Below are positions 1-8,805 of a DNA stretch of 64,000 nucleotides, piece by piece (the first letter of the stretch is position 1; every line of letters starts with the position of its first letter). The position numbers were made by a program, and so were the translations under genes. Source of the stretch: JAJPKK01 sp963702755 (GTDB taxonomy: Bacteria > Pseudomonadota > Alphaproteobacteria > Rhizobiales > Xanthobacteraceae); contig CAVPDZ010000010.1 of the NCBI GenBank assembly GCA_963702755.1, forward strand, positions 124,001 to 188,000, written 5' to 3'. The notes beneath the pieces were generated by a model. It saw only the letters and a program-made list of their open reading frames with translations, was not told the DNA's origin and ran no database searches.

Positions 1-25
1 GTCGCGGCGCGAAGGGAGAACGAAA

Positions 26-265
26 ATGACAAAGGTCACATATGAGATCGTCGAACATGACGGCGGTTGGGCTTACCGCGCTGACGGCGTTTTCTCCGAA
101 ACATTTCCGACCCACGATCTCGCGCGACAAGCGGCCGAACGTGCCGCCGGAGAACAGCGCGTCCCCGGCGAAACGAGAGGCATCTCCTTCGAAGACAAGG
201 AAGGCCGCTGGCACGACGAACTGTCGGAAGGCGAGGATCGGCCCAATACCGAGGTCAAGGGGTGA
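26..265 (+). CDS. DUF2188-like small protein
   Basis: A 79-residue soluble protein without signal peptide or membrane segment. The start follows a GGGAGA ribosome-binding site about 6 bases upstream. The pattern of a short beta strand (VTYEIVEHDGGWAY), a helix rich in Ala/Arg (HDLARQAAERAA) and a second strand resembles the DUF2188 family, small proteins that often repeat this unit; function is unknown. The last 20 residues are acidic and probably disordered. It converges on the ring-cleaving dioxygenase gene with only 25 bases between the two stop codons. Family assignment is from overall pattern only. Confidence 0.65.
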   Translation: MTKVTYEIVEHDGGWAYRADGVFSETFPTHDLARQAAERAAGEQRVPGETRGISFEDKEGRWHDELSEGEDRPNTEVKG

Positions 266-290
266 GCGATCACCCCTCAAAGTGATTCAG

Positions 291-1226
291 TCACGCCGCC
301 GCTTCCAGTGCCGGCAAGACCTTTTCGATGTCCTTGCGACGCGGCTCGAGAAAATCCGGCAATTTCAGGTGTTGGCCGAGTGAGTCGGCCGGCTCATCGA
401 CAGCAAAGCCTGGGATGTCGGTCGCGATCTCGAACAGGATGCCGCCAGGCTCCCGGAAATAGATGGATCGGAAATATTTGCGGTCCCTCTGCTCGGTCGG
501 ATGCATGTCATGGCCTTCGACGAGCTTCTTTGCCATCTCGGCCTGAGCGGCATCGTCGGCAGCACGAAATGCGATGTGGTGCACCGAGCCGCGCCCCTGG
601 CGCCCCGGCAAGAAGCCCTTGGCCACTCGAATATCGACCAGGCCTCCCACGTTTCCCCCCGAAGCCTCAAAGCGGACGACAGATCCATCGCGGTCCATCT
701 CGCGAAATCCCAACACGTCAGTGAGGATCGCGCCAGTCTTTGCCCCATCTTCCAGTAGAAGTGTGACGCTGTGAAAGCCGCGGATGGCATGCTCCGCCGG
801 AACATCCTCCGTCGACCATGTTGCCCCGGGCTCTGCGCTCGGAACGCCGACCAAAGCCAGGCTCATGCCGTCCGGGTCGGTGAATGGCAGCACGGTTTCA
901 CCGAAGCGCTTCTCGGGTGAGCGGTGGGCGATGCCTTTTTCGATGAAACGATGGGTCCAAAATCCAAGCGAGCTTGAGGGTACGCGGAATGCCGTCTCGT
1001 GAGTTTGGCCGATCCCCCCGCGGCCGGGCGCTGCATGCTCCCAGGAAAAGAAGGTAAGGATCGAGCCGGGATTGCCGAACTTGTCGCCGTAATAGAAGTG
1101 ATAGGTGCTCGGATCGTCGAAATTGACGGTTTTCTTGACGAAGCGCAGCCCCAGGGCACGGGTGTAGAATTCGAAATTGCGCAATGCAGTACCGGCGATC
1201 GCGGTGACATGGTGGATGCCCGACAT
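291..1226 (-). CDS. ring-cleaving dioxygenase, VOC (glyoxalase) superfamily
   Basis: A cytosolic 311-residue protein with two tandem VOC domains (about 3-130 and 145-275), the layout of MhqO/MhqA, LinE and PcpA type extradiol enzymes that open hydroquinone or catechol rings with Fe(II). Likely metal ligands are the His of IHHVTAI at the N-terminus, the His of SVHHIAF and the Glu of ILFEIATD. I chose the ATG at 1226 because MSGIHHVTAI is the normal family start; the frame stays open upstream to 1343, but those extra 39 residues look unlike any domain. The substrate cannot be told from sequence. It is transcribed alone, away from the PAS-GGDEF gene. Confidence 0.85.
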   Translation of the reverse strand: MSGIHHVTAIAGTALRNFEFYTRALGLRFVKKTVNFDDPSTYHFYYGDKFGNPGSILTFFSWEHAAPGRGGIGQTHETAFRVPSSSLGFWTHRFIEKGIAHRSPEKRFGETVLPFTDPDGMSLALVGVPSAEPGATWSTEDVPAEHAIRGFHSVTLLLEDGAKTGAILTDVLGFREMDRDGSVVRFEASGGNVGGLVDIRVAKGFLPGRQGRGSVHHIAFRAADDAAQAEMAKKLVEGHDMHPTEQRDRKYFRSIYFREPGGILFEIATDIPGFAVDEPADSLGQHLKLPDFLEPRRKDIEKVLPALEAAA

Positions 1227-1565
1227 GCTGCTCTCCATGCTTTGGTGCGTTCTTTTGGCTCTCTGACGAAATATGTGGGTTAACCGCCGCGAAAGACAGG
1301 CCGAGCTTCCGCAACATCCAAATAAAGTGGCAGCCGCGTGCAAGAGATGGTGACCCGGCTAGGGACGGAAGTCGACGTCCGCCCATCGCAGTTGATCATC
1401 GCGGATCTCTAGACCAATCAACACGCCTCAACGGCGAGCGATGAACCGTCGCTGCAATGCAATGCTTTAGATGACATTAGTAGTATCAACAATTGGCCGT
1501 GCCACCTTAACCGCCCCTTAAACGAAGTCGGTCGACGGTCCCCCAAAAGCTCGGGGGAGCCGTTC
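1227..1565. other. intergenic region between divergent genes
   Basis: About 340 bases without a supported gene, carrying the promoters of the divergently transcribed dioxygenase and c-di-GMP genes. The only structure I see is the hairpin at 1539-1558, described separately. The half nearest the c-di-GMP gene is less GC-rich than its surroundings, as expected of a promoter region. Confidence 0.5.
1539..1558 (+). promoter_or_regulatory. hairpin overlapping a ribosome-binding site
   Basis: TCCCCC (1539-1544) pairs perfectly with GGGGGA (1553-1558) around an 8-base loop. The 3' arm is the Shine-Dalgarno sequence (GGGGGAG, 1553-1559) for the ATG at 1566. In RNA the stem would hide the ribosome-binding site. 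Pairing is seen directly; a regulatory role is inference. Confidence 0.4.
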
Positions 1566-3830
1566 ATGGATGGGTTGATTGCCTGCTTGCGCGATCCATT
1601 GGACTTCCTGACTTTGGCAGGACTGGGGATCGTTTGCATCGTCGCTGCGTTCGCCGCACTCCTTGCCGAGCGGTCGAAGGCCAAGGCGATGGCGGCGCTT
1701 AAGCGAACTGAAACCGAGCTTCGCCAGACGCGCGCGTTCTTCAACGCCGTGATCGCCAACATGCCGATGATGCTGACGGTCAAAACGGCAAGCGACCAAA
1801 GCTACGTTCTGGTCAACCACGCCGCCGAGCACGTCTTCAAGGTCTCCGCCGCCGACATGATCGGAAAGCGCGCCCAGGATTTGCTGCCTCCGGACGAGGC
1901 CGCACTGTTCGAGGCGCGCGACCGCGAGGTTCTCAACGGCCGCCGGCTGGTGACGTTCGAGCATGACGTCGAGACACCGAGCGGCAACCGACACGTGATT
2001 GCCCGGAAGGTGCCGATACTCGGCGATTCCGGTGAGCCGCAATATCTCGTCACCCTGTCGGAGGACATCACCGAACGAAAGCGGGCCGACGAGGAACTAT
2101 CCCGTACCCGCGCCTTCCTCGATACCGTGATCAACAACATGCCGGTCATGGTGAGCGTGAAGGATGCCGCCGAGCACCGGTTCGTCCTCGCCAACAAGGC
2201 GACCGAGCAGCTCTTTGGCGTGCCCCAGGTCGAAATGTTCGGCAAACGCCTTCACGACTTCTTCGCGCGGGAAGAGGCCGATTTCCTCGTCGCGCGGGAT
2301 TGCGATGTGATCGCGAGCCGGCAGCCGGTCTCGTTCGAGCACGCCCTCTATTTGCCGGACAAAGGCACCCGCATCTTCTCGGCCAGCAAGATTCCGATCG
2401 TCGATGCCGACGGCACCGCCAATTATCTTCTGACGCTCAACGAGGACATTACGGAGCGTAGGTTGGCCGAAGAGCGCATCGCTCACATGGCGCATCATGA
2501 CGCGCTGACGGACCTTCCCAACCGCGCACACTTTACGGATTTTCTCGGGGCGACCTTCGATCGGTCCGCCCGGACGGGTAACCCATTTGCGGTGCTTTCG
2601 ATCGATCTCGATCGGTTCAAGGAAGTCAATGACCTGTTCGGCCACTCGATTGGCGATGAGCTCTTGAGAGAAGTTGCGCACCGATTGCGGACCGCAGCAA
2701 ACGGCGACTATGTCGCACGGCTCGGCGGTGACGAGTTCATGCTCATCTCAAGAGATGGACCGCAACCGGCGACCGCCGAAGCTCTTGCCGAGCGACTGTT
2801 TGCAGCATTCTCCGAGGAAATCCCCATCAGCGGCCAGCCAATGCGCATCGGCATCAGTGTCGGCGTCGCGATACATCCCGCCGCCGGAGCGGACGCGACG
2901 ACGATTTTGGCCCACGCCGACGCTGCGCTCTACCGCGCGAAATCGCAGGGGCGCAATGCTGTGAAATTTTACGAAGCTGCGATGGACAGTCGGCTTCGCG
3001 AACGGCGCAGCTTGCAGCATGACCTGCAATTGGCGATTGAGCGCGACGAGCTGTCGGTTCACTACCAGCCGCAGGCGACGGTCGCCGGAAAAATTCGAGG
3101 CTTTGAGGCATTGGTCCGTTGGCAGCATCCGCGGCTTGGCATGGTACCGCCCACGGCCTTCATCCCGATTGCCGAAGAGAGTGGACTGATCATGCCTCTC
3201 GGAGAATGGGTCTTGCGCAGTGCCTGCAGCGAAGCGGCAGGCTGGGCCGAGCCCCTGCAAATCGCCGTCAATCTCTCGCCGATTCAATTCCGGCATGGCG
3301 ATCTTCCGAGCCTCGTCCACCAAGTGCTTCTCGAGACAGGTCTCGCGCCAAGCCGGCTTGAAATCGAGATAACGGAAGGCGTGCTGATCGATGACTTCGC
3401 GCGGGCGGTTTCCATCCTGCGAAGAGTGAAAGCGCTTGGCGTCCGGGTCGCCATGGATGATTTCGGAACCGGCTACTCGTCGCTGTCCTACCTGCAGTCT
3501 TTCCCCTTCGATAAGATCAAGATCGACAAGGCGTTCATCAGCAATCTCGATCGCAATCCCCAGTCGGCCGCGATCGTGCGCGCGGTCATCGGCCTCGGGC
3601 GCGGTCTCGATGTTCCGGTTGTTGCCGAGGGCGTAGAGACCGATGCCCAACTCGCGTTTCTTTGTCAGGAGGGGTGCGACGAAGTGCAAGGCTATCTGAT
3701 CGGGCGTCCGGAACGGAGCGGCCACTACGCCCATTACACGCGGCGCAGTCCAATGGCAGCGCGCCAATCGCTGCAACCCGATAGAGCCGAGCCGTCGCAG
3801 ATCTCCAACACGCGGTTGTTTCAGTCCTAG
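1566..3830 (+). CDS. PAS-PAS-GGDEF-EAL cyclic-di-GMP enzyme
   Basis: A 754-residue sensor for making and/or breaking the second messenger c-di-GMP. Order: one membrane helix (about 15-35), a short coiled linker, PAS domains at about 50-170 and 178-295, GGDEF at about 310-465 and EAL at about 475-720. The GGDEF motif is intact (387-391), so cyclase activity is possible. The EAL signature is intact (Glu514 in FEALVRW), as is DDFGTGYSSLSYL, so phosphodiesterase activity is possible. The inhibitory RxxD site upstream of GGDEF is not conserved: the Arg position is Ala (ANGD), so product inhibition is unlikely. The two PAS domains are similar to each other (both begin TRAFxxxVIxNMP), a likely internal duplication. 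The ribosome-binding site GGGGGAG lies in a hairpin. Transcribed alone. Confidence 0.95.
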   Translation: MDGLIACLRDPLDFLTLAGLGIVCIVAAFAALLAERSKAKAMAALKRTETELRQTRAFFNAVIANMPMMLTVKTASDQSYVLVNHAAEHVFKVSAADMIGKRAQDLLPPDEAALFEARDREVLNGRRLVTFEHDVETPSGNRHVIARKVPILGDSGEPQYLVTLSEDITERKRADEELSRTRAFLDTVINNMPVMVSVKDAAEHRFVLANKATEQLFGVPQVEMFGKRLHDFFAREEADFLVARDCDVIASRQPVSFEHALYLPDKGTRIFSASKIPIVDADGTANYLLTLNEDITERRLAEERIAHMAHHDALTDLPNRAHFTDFLGATFDRSARTGNPFAVLSIDLDRFKEVNDLFGHSIGDELLREVAHRLRTAANGDYVARLGGDEFMLISRDGPQPATAEALAERLFAAFSEEIPISGQPMRIGISVGVAIHPAAGADATTILAHADAALYRAKSQGRNAVKFYEAAMDSRLRERRSLQHDLQLAIERDELSVHYQPQATVAGKIRGFEALVRWQHPRLGMVPPTAFIPIAEESGLIMPLGEWVLRSACSEAAGWAEPLQIAVNLSPIQFRHGDLPSLVHQVLLETGLAPSRLEIEITEGVLIDDFARAVSILRRVKALGVRVAMDDFGTGYSSLSYLQSFPFDKIKIDKAFISNLDRNPQSAAIVRAVIGLGRGLDVPVVAEGVETDAQLAFLCQEGCDEVQGYLIGRPERSGHYAHYTRRSPMAARQSLQPDRAEPSQISNTRLFQS

Positions 3831-3908
3831 GCCCGGCTCGCAGCAATTGCCTTGCCTGAGCCTCGCGCGTAGCTTGCCGGCGGCTTTGAGTCGTTGGGGG
3901 TGCTTGCC

Positions 3909-4463
3909 ATGAGCAAATCCTGGAAGGGCATTTACATCATCCTGATCGCGGCATTCACGCTGCTCGCCGCCAGCGGTAGCGGCAAGGCGGCGAGCGCGGC
4001 CGAGATCAATGCCGGAGTAAGCGCGACGCTCGACCGATTCTATCGGCAGGTACCAGGATCACGTGAGCTTGCCGCGCGTGCGGTCGGTGTTCTGGTATTT
4101 CCGACAGTCATCAAGGCCGGGATGGGTTTCGGCGGCGAGTACGGCGAAGGCGCCATGCGCAGCGGCGGAAGGACGGTCGGCTATTACAATACCATCGCCG
4201 GATCCTTCGGCTTTCAGCTTGGCGCGCAGGCGCGATCGGTCATCATCATGTTCATGACGCCCGAGGCGCTCGCGAACTTCAATCGCGTCGAAGGTTTCAA
4301 GGTCGGCGTCGATGGCTCGATCGCGGTGATCGTGGTCGGCGCGGGCGGCTCAATCGATACCGACAAAATTACCAGCCCGGTGATCGGGTTTGTGCTCGAT
4401 CCCAAAGGGCTGATGTATAATTTGACCTTGGAAGGATCGAAAATCACCCGCATCAGCCGATGA
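3909..4463 (+). CDS. SYLF/YSC84 lipid-binding domain protein, exported
   Basis: A 184-residue protein with an N-terminal signal sequence (helix IYIILIAAFTLLAA, probable cleavage near residue 30) and a SYLF domain in the rest: LVFPTVIKAGMGFGGEYGEGA, then a Gly-rich stretch. SYLF proteins bind phosphoinositides in eukaryotes; bacterial members are periplasmic or outer-membrane-associated and of unknown role. I chose the ATG at 3909 rather than 3894 because GGGGG at 3896-3900 is well placed as its ribosome-binding site and the signal peptide then has a normal length. It sits 78 bases after the c-di-GMP gene on the same strand, with no evident terminator between them. Confidence 0.85.
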   Translation: MSKSWKGIYIILIAAFTLLAASGSGKAASAAEINAGVSATLDRFYRQVPGSRELAARAVGVLVFPTVIKAGMGFGGEYGEGAMRSGGRTVGYYNTIAGSFGFQLGAQARSVIIMFMTPEALANFNRVEGFKVGVDGSIAVIVVGAGGSIDTDKITSPVIGFVLDPKGLMYNLTLEGSKITRISR

Positions 4464-4612
4464 TCTCGGCATGAATATCGTCAGCCGCAGTGGGGTATCG
4501 CTGACGCCGGTGGGGAACATACGACGTCGTCAGTGGAGCCATCATTAGACGTTGTGCGCGCTCGGCAGAGCCAAGCGCGCCGGTCAAGCCAAAGCTCTCG
4601 TAATGGCCGACG

Positions 4613-4912
4613 TTAGTTGCCGGGACCGCCGCCGAAGGCGCCGTTAGGCCCGATGTTGTCGTGGTTCATGTAGGTGCGAATGCTCGGGTCCGGATCGGTC
4701 CCGATGTAAGTCCCGTTCGGCTGCGTGACGACCGGGCTGCCACCTCGGCTGCTGTATGCACCGTAACCGCGGGGAGACGCGTAAGTATCTGCGCGGGGCG
4801 CATATTGATACCGCGAATAACCTTGCTGATAGCCGCGGTCCTGGGCCATCGCCGTTGTTGATAAGATGAAGAGGCTTGCAAACGCCAAAACAGACACCTG
4901 GGTCGTTGACAT
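4613..4912 (-). CDS. small exported Tyr/Gly-rich protein
   Basis: A 99-residue protein with a clear signal peptide (VLAFASLFILSTTAMAQ, cleavage expected after AMA) and a mature part rich in Tyr, Gly, Ser and Arg. It ends in a low-complexity tail. No domain recognised; similar small secreted proteins are common in Bradyrhizobium relatives. The ATG at 4912 is preceded by AGAGGAG at a good distance; the frame stays open upstream to 5029 but without a signal-like start. Probably periplasmic. Confidence 0.7.
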   Translation of the reverse strand: MSTTQVSVLAFASLFILSTTAMAQDRGYQQGYSRYQYAPRADTYASPRGYGAYSSRGGSPVVTQPNGTYIGTDPDPSIRTYMNHDNIGPNGAFGGGPGN

Positions 4913-5247
4913 GGATTTTCTCCTCTGGGTCGACCACCCGGTAGGGCACGATTGTATCGCGCCAACGATACACGCATACGGCTTCGCCCGATCAGGAACA
5001 AGGCATCGTGCTGCGGCACGAGCGCACATCGATTTGGGTTTTTCGAGTGCGACTGGTAACGGGGGATTGGCGTGAGCGTTCGCGTGTAAACTCAGTCAAT
5101 CGATTGTTGCTATCCGGCCATCATTCGCTGACCTGCAGCGAAGGGCAATCGTGGGCTCTTAAATCAGTTCAAAACTGGTCCACAAACGGAATTGGCGGCA
5201 CCGTAGCCTCGCGGCCGCGACTCCACATCGACAACGATCAGCTCGGT
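4913..5247. other. intergenic region with a small inverted repeat
   Basis: About 335 bases without a supported gene, upstream of the small exported protein. It contains one short perfect inverted repeat, TGTATCG (4953-4959) and CGATACA (4966-4972), about 45 bases upstream of the ATG at 4912. That position suits an operator or a leader hairpin for that gene. Nothing else recognised. Confidence 0.4.
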
Positions 5248-5412
5248 CTAGTCCCAATCTTTGCGCAAATTCTCGTGCGTCGTATTCGCATTGCTCTGAC
5301 GCGACGCGGTAGCGCGAGCGGGTTGCGGGCGTGCCGCCTCGGGCTCGCCGACAAGATAATCAAACATTCCGGCGGCAACGATAAACGGGAAATACCAGAA
5401 GAGCGTGGGCAT
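5248..5412 (-). CDS. 54-residue single-span membrane protein, hypothetical
   Basis: A very short reading frame with a strong ribosome-binding site (AGGAG, 7 bases before the ATG at 5412). It encodes one hydrophobic segment (LFWYFPFIVAAGMFDYLV) followed by a basic, Ala/Arg/Asn-rich cytoplasmic tail. No family recognised. The good start signal and the coherent membrane segment are the reasons to believe it; its length and the lack of any known homologue are reasons for caution. Confidence 0.45.
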   Translation of the reverse strand: MPTLFWYFPFIVAAGMFDYLVGEPEAARPQPARATASRQSNANTTHENLRKDWD

Positions 5413-5672
5413 GTTCTTGCTCCTATCGATCATCCTTTGATGCGCATTGGCGCGCCATGGTCACTGTGCAAACGGCGGCACAAATCGCATTGTTCCGGAG
5501 CGAATTGCGCTTGCCGCGACTAAGATTTGATCGATCAACTCTCTTACTCCGCGGAACTCCCGCACCTGGTGCGCTACTTTCATCAGTCGCGCGCTTCTAA
5601 CTTTCGGTTCCTTCAATTTTTTTTGACGGCTGATTTCGTTCAGCGCCGCGTGGTTCCCCGTTTGTTAATCGC

Positions 5673-6116
5673 CTATTGCACCCCGACGACCATGCCGCCG
5701 ACGTCGAGCGACAACTCGACGCCAACTTGCGGCCCTTCCAATGTGAGGACCGCCCCAACCCCATTGACGAGCGTTGCGACCTTGCCGCCGCCAACGACGG
5801 TCACGCCGGCTTGGCCCGCGCCGTAAACGCCTGCGACATCCCACGGCCCGCGGATATTGCTCACGGTGCCGACGAGATCGGCGGACGAAAACCCGATGAT
5901 TGCGCCGAAGCTTGCGCCGGCGATGGACAGCGGGTAGGCGCGGCCGCGAAAATACAGCACGCCGCTACCGCCGGTGACCCCGACGATGTAGCCCGCCTTG
6001 AAAAGATGAATACGGACGTAGCCGACTTCGGCTCGCGATGGCGTCGATATGCCGATGCAAACGAACGCGGCGAGCGCAATGGCAAGGATACGCGCCACAG
6101 CGACGATACGAGACAT
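5673..6116 (-). CDS. exported Gly/Val-rich protein of unknown function
   Basis: A 147-residue protein with a signal peptide (ILAIALAAFVCIGISTPSRA) and a mature domain of alternating Gly and beta-branched residues. It has the repeated idea GxxxGVxGGSGVLYFRGRAYPLSIAG and ends VELSLDVGGMVVGVQ. This suggests a compact beta protein in the periplasm or outer membrane. I recall unnamed homologues of this shape in Bradyrhizobium-type genomes, with features loosely like SYLF proteins, but I cannot name a family. The ATG at 6116 is preceded by GGGGAGGGG. It is divergent from the ABC exporter operon that starts at 6393. Confidence 0.7.
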   Translation of the reverse strand: MSRIVAVARILAIALAAFVCIGISTPSRAEVGYVRIHLFKAGYIVGVTGGSGVLYFRGRAYPLSIAGASFGAIIGFSSADLVGTVSNIRGPWDVAGVYGAGQAGVTVVGGGKVATLVNGVGAVLTLEGPQVGVELSLDVGGMVVGVQ

Positions 6117-6392
6117 TTTCCCCTCCCCAGCGGACGATGACGCAGTACGAGTCCGCTGCCCGCAGCAAGGCTACGCCCACCTTGCCGCTATTGCGATCAA
6201 AATCCGATGTTTTGCCGCCCAATTGGTCATCATCCCGGCCGGGTGTGACTTTTGTGACACTCAAATGACCTGATGGACGACCCGGACCCGATACACGTCC
6301 TGTTAACGGTGAAGACGCGCCAGCCCTTGTGCGCAGAACCAACTATTAGCTTCGTCCCGCTACGGTCCGCGCCGTCCACGACCGGAGCGCTG

Positions 6393-7178
6393 ATGCCCGA
6401 GCCTTACGCCCTCGATATCCGCTGCCTGCGCAAATCCTTTGATCGCCCGGCGGTCGATGGTCTCGACCTCACGGTGCGCGCCGGCGAGTTCTACACGCTG
6501 CTCGGCCCGAACGGCGCCGGCAAGACGACGACGCTGCGGATCGTAGTCGGCCTGCTGCGGCCGGACTCCGGCTCGGTTTCGGTCCTCGGCGTCGATGCCC
6601 TTGCCGACCCGGTGGCGGCGAAGCGCGTGATGGCCTGGATCTCCGACGAGCCGATGATCTACGACAAGCTCACGCCGTTCGAGTATCTCGAGTTCGTCGC
6701 CGGCTTGTGGGGCATCGACGCGGCACACGCCGAGAAGCGCGCGGTCGGGCTGCTCGACCTCCTCGGTCTCGCCCCGCATTGCCACGAACGCTGCGAAGGC
6801 TTCTCCAAGGGCATGCGGCAGAAGGTGGCGCTTGCCGGCGCGCTCGTCCATGCGCCGCGCCTCATCATCCTCGACGAGCCGTTCACCGGGCTCGACGCCG
6901 GTTCCGCCCTCAAGGTCAAAGGCGTGCTGCGCGACCACGTGCGCAGCGGCGGTACGGTCATCATGACCACGCACATCCTCGAAGTCGCCGAGCGCATGGC
7001 CGACCGCATCGGCGTCATAGCGCGCGGGCGGCTGATCGCCGAGGGCACGCTCGACGAGTTGCGGCGTCAAGCCGGCGGCGGCAGTCAGACATTGGAAGAT
7101 GCGTTCCTGATGCTGACGGCGGATGAGAGCGCGGCCGAGGAGAATAAGCAGGCGACCGGAGCCGCGGTCGCCGCATGA
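6393..7178 (+). CDS. ABC transporter ATP-binding protein
   Basis: A 261-residue ABC ATPase that would power the permease encoded immediately downstream. Walker A is GPNGAGKTTT (about residues 40-49), the signature is FSKGMRQKVALA (the Gly-Gly of LSGGQ replaced by KG, as in many ABC-2 exporters), Walker B is LIILDEP, and the switch His is in MTTHIL. The frame is open from 6273, but the ATG at 6393 gives the normal family N-terminus and has a GGAG before it. Its stop overlaps the next start (ATGA at 7175-7178), implying translational coupling. Likely an exporter of ABC-2 type; substrate unknown. Confidence 0.88.
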   Translation: MPEPYALDIRCLRKSFDRPAVDGLDLTVRAGEFYTLLGPNGAGKTTTLRIVVGLLRPDSGSVSVLGVDALADPVAAKRVMAWISDEPMIYDKLTPFEYLEFVAGLWGIDAAHAEKRAVGLLDLLGLAPHCHERCEGFSKGMRQKVALAGALVHAPRLIILDEPFTGLDAGSALKVKGVLRDHVRSGGTVIMTTHILEVAERMADRIGVIARGRLIAEGTLDELRRQAGGGSQTLEDAFLMLTADESAAEENKQATGAAVAA

Positions 7179-8698
7179 GCGCGCCTGGCACCGTCACCTG
7201 GTTCGCGCAGCACGAGCTGCGGCTGATGTGGCGCGACTGGCTGTCGATGATGACAGCGGGCCGCCGCGGGCGCACCCGCACGCTGATCGTCGCCCTCGTG
7301 TTGTTCGCGCTTTTCATGCACGCGGTGGCATTTGGCGTGGTGTCGCGCTTTGCCGGCCTGACATCGCCGGACAAGACGGCGCTCGTCGTGATCACGGTAA
7401 GCGTATTGCTGTCGTGGGCATTGATGATGTCCCAGGCGATGGAATCGGTGACGCGCACTTTCTATGCGCGGTCCGATCTCGATCTGCTCCTGTCCTCGCC
7501 GGCGTCGGCCGAGCGCATCTTTTCGGTGCGCCTCCTCACCATCGCGTTCTCCGTCATGGCGATGTCGGCGCTCATTGCGGCGCCGTTCATCAATGTGCTG
7601 GCGCTTGAAGGTGGTGCGCACTGGCTTGCCGCCTATGGCGCGATGGCTGCATCCGGTATCGCGGCGGCGGCGATCGGCGCGCTTGTCACGACCGCGCTGT
7701 TTGAAATGATCGGGGCCAAGCGCACCCGCCTCGTCGCTCAGATCGTCGCCGCCGTGATCGGCGCGGGTTTTGTGATCGCGTTGCAGCTTGCGGCGATCCT
7801 GTCGACGGGGACGCTGTCGCGCCTCACGCTCCTCACCTCGGCGCCGATCGTCGCGATCGCGCCCGATGCGGCAAGCGCCATGTGGTGGCCGGCCCGCGCG
7901 ATGCTCGGAGACGCCAAAGCCCTTGCCGCGGTTGCCGCCGCAAGCCTTGTCCTCCTCGGCGCTTCCATCCTCCTCGTCGCGCCTCGGTTTGCGCGCTGCG
8001 CAATCGCGGCGTCCGGTATTTCCGGGACACGACGCAAGCAGCGGCGACGCGTGGCGTTCCGCACGGCTTCGCCGCTCGCGACCCTGCGCCGCAAGGAATG
8101 GGCACTGCTGTGGCGCGACCCTTGGCTCGTATCGCAGTCGCTGATGCAGCTTCTCTATCTGCTGCCGCCCGCCTTCCTGCTGTGGCGCAGTTTCGGCGAT
8201 GGCCCGGGTGCGACGGTCCTGCTCGTGCCGATCCTGGTCATGGCGGCGGGCCAGCTTGCCGGCGGCCTGGCATGGCTTGCGATTTCCGGCGAAGACGCGC
8301 CGGAGCTCATTGCTACTGCGCCGCTCACGCCGCGCGAAATTTTGCGCGCCAAGATCGAGGCCGTGATGGCCGCGATCATGGCCGTCTTCGCGCCGCTGCT
8401 TCTGGGGCTCGCGCTGCGGTCGGCCTTCGCCGCGATTATTGCCGCAATCGGCATCGCCGGCGCGGCCGCGTCGGCGACTTATGTGCAGTTGCTGTTTCGC
8501 GCGCAGGCAAAACGCAGCCAGTTCCGTCGCCGCCAGGTCTCGTCCCGCGTCGCAACCTTTGCGGAGGCCTTCGTCTCGATCGGCTGCGCCGCGACCGCGG
8601 CGCTTGCGGCCAGCGGCATGTGGGCCGCACTATTTCCCGCAGCCCTCACCATCGGCATCCTTGCGGGCGCCCGCGCCATCAGCCCGCGTGCGGCTTGA
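7175..8698 (+). CDS. ABC transporter permease, large ABC-2-like
   Basis: A 507-residue inner-membrane protein with about 12 hydrophobic segments in two similar halves. The halves are split by a basic cytoplasmic loop (RKQRRRVAFR, about 285-300), followed by RRKEWALLWRDPW; the N-terminus likewise has ELRLMWRDWLSM. A repeated polar-helix-plus-WRD element at the start of each half is typical of fused ABC-2 type permeases. Translationally coupled to the ATPase upstream. No partner binding protein is encoded, which fits export. Substrate unknown. Confidence 0.82.
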   Translation: MSAPGTVTWFAQHELRLMWRDWLSMMTAGRRGRTRTLIVALVLFALFMHAVAFGVVSRFAGLTSPDKTALVVITVSVLLSWALMMSQAMESVTRTFYARSDLDLLLSSPASAERIFSVRLLTIAFSVMAMSALIAAPFINVLALEGGAHWLAAYGAMAASGIAAAAIGALVTTALFEMIGAKRTRLVAQIVAAVIGAGFVIALQLAAILSTGTLSRLTLLTSAPIVAIAPDAASAMWWPARAMLGDAKALAAVAAASLVLLGASILLVAPRFARCAIAASGISGTRRKQRRRVAFRTASPLATLRRKEWALLWRDPWLVSQSLMQLLYLLPPAFLLWRSFGDGPGATVLLVPILVMAAGQLAGGLAWLAISGEDAPELIATAPLTPREILRAKIEAVMAAIMAVFAPLLLGLALRSAFAAIIAAIGIAGAAASATYVQLLFRAQAKRSQFRRRQVSSRVATFAEAFVSIGCAATAALAASGMWAALFPAALTIGILAGARAISPRAA

Positions 8699-8805
8699 AC
8701 CAGGCAAGACGCCTCCGGTCGTCCTCGACTCCCTGGGCCGGTTGATCCGGCCAGCGGAATGCGTCACACCTTTGCAAGGCGGTGTGCCTCACCGGGACGG
8801 AAACG

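Noticed and set aside
2748..3776. Minus-strand open frame of 342 codons inside the c-di-GMP gene
   Set aside because: Antisense shadow of the GGDEF-EAL region, with no coherent domain.
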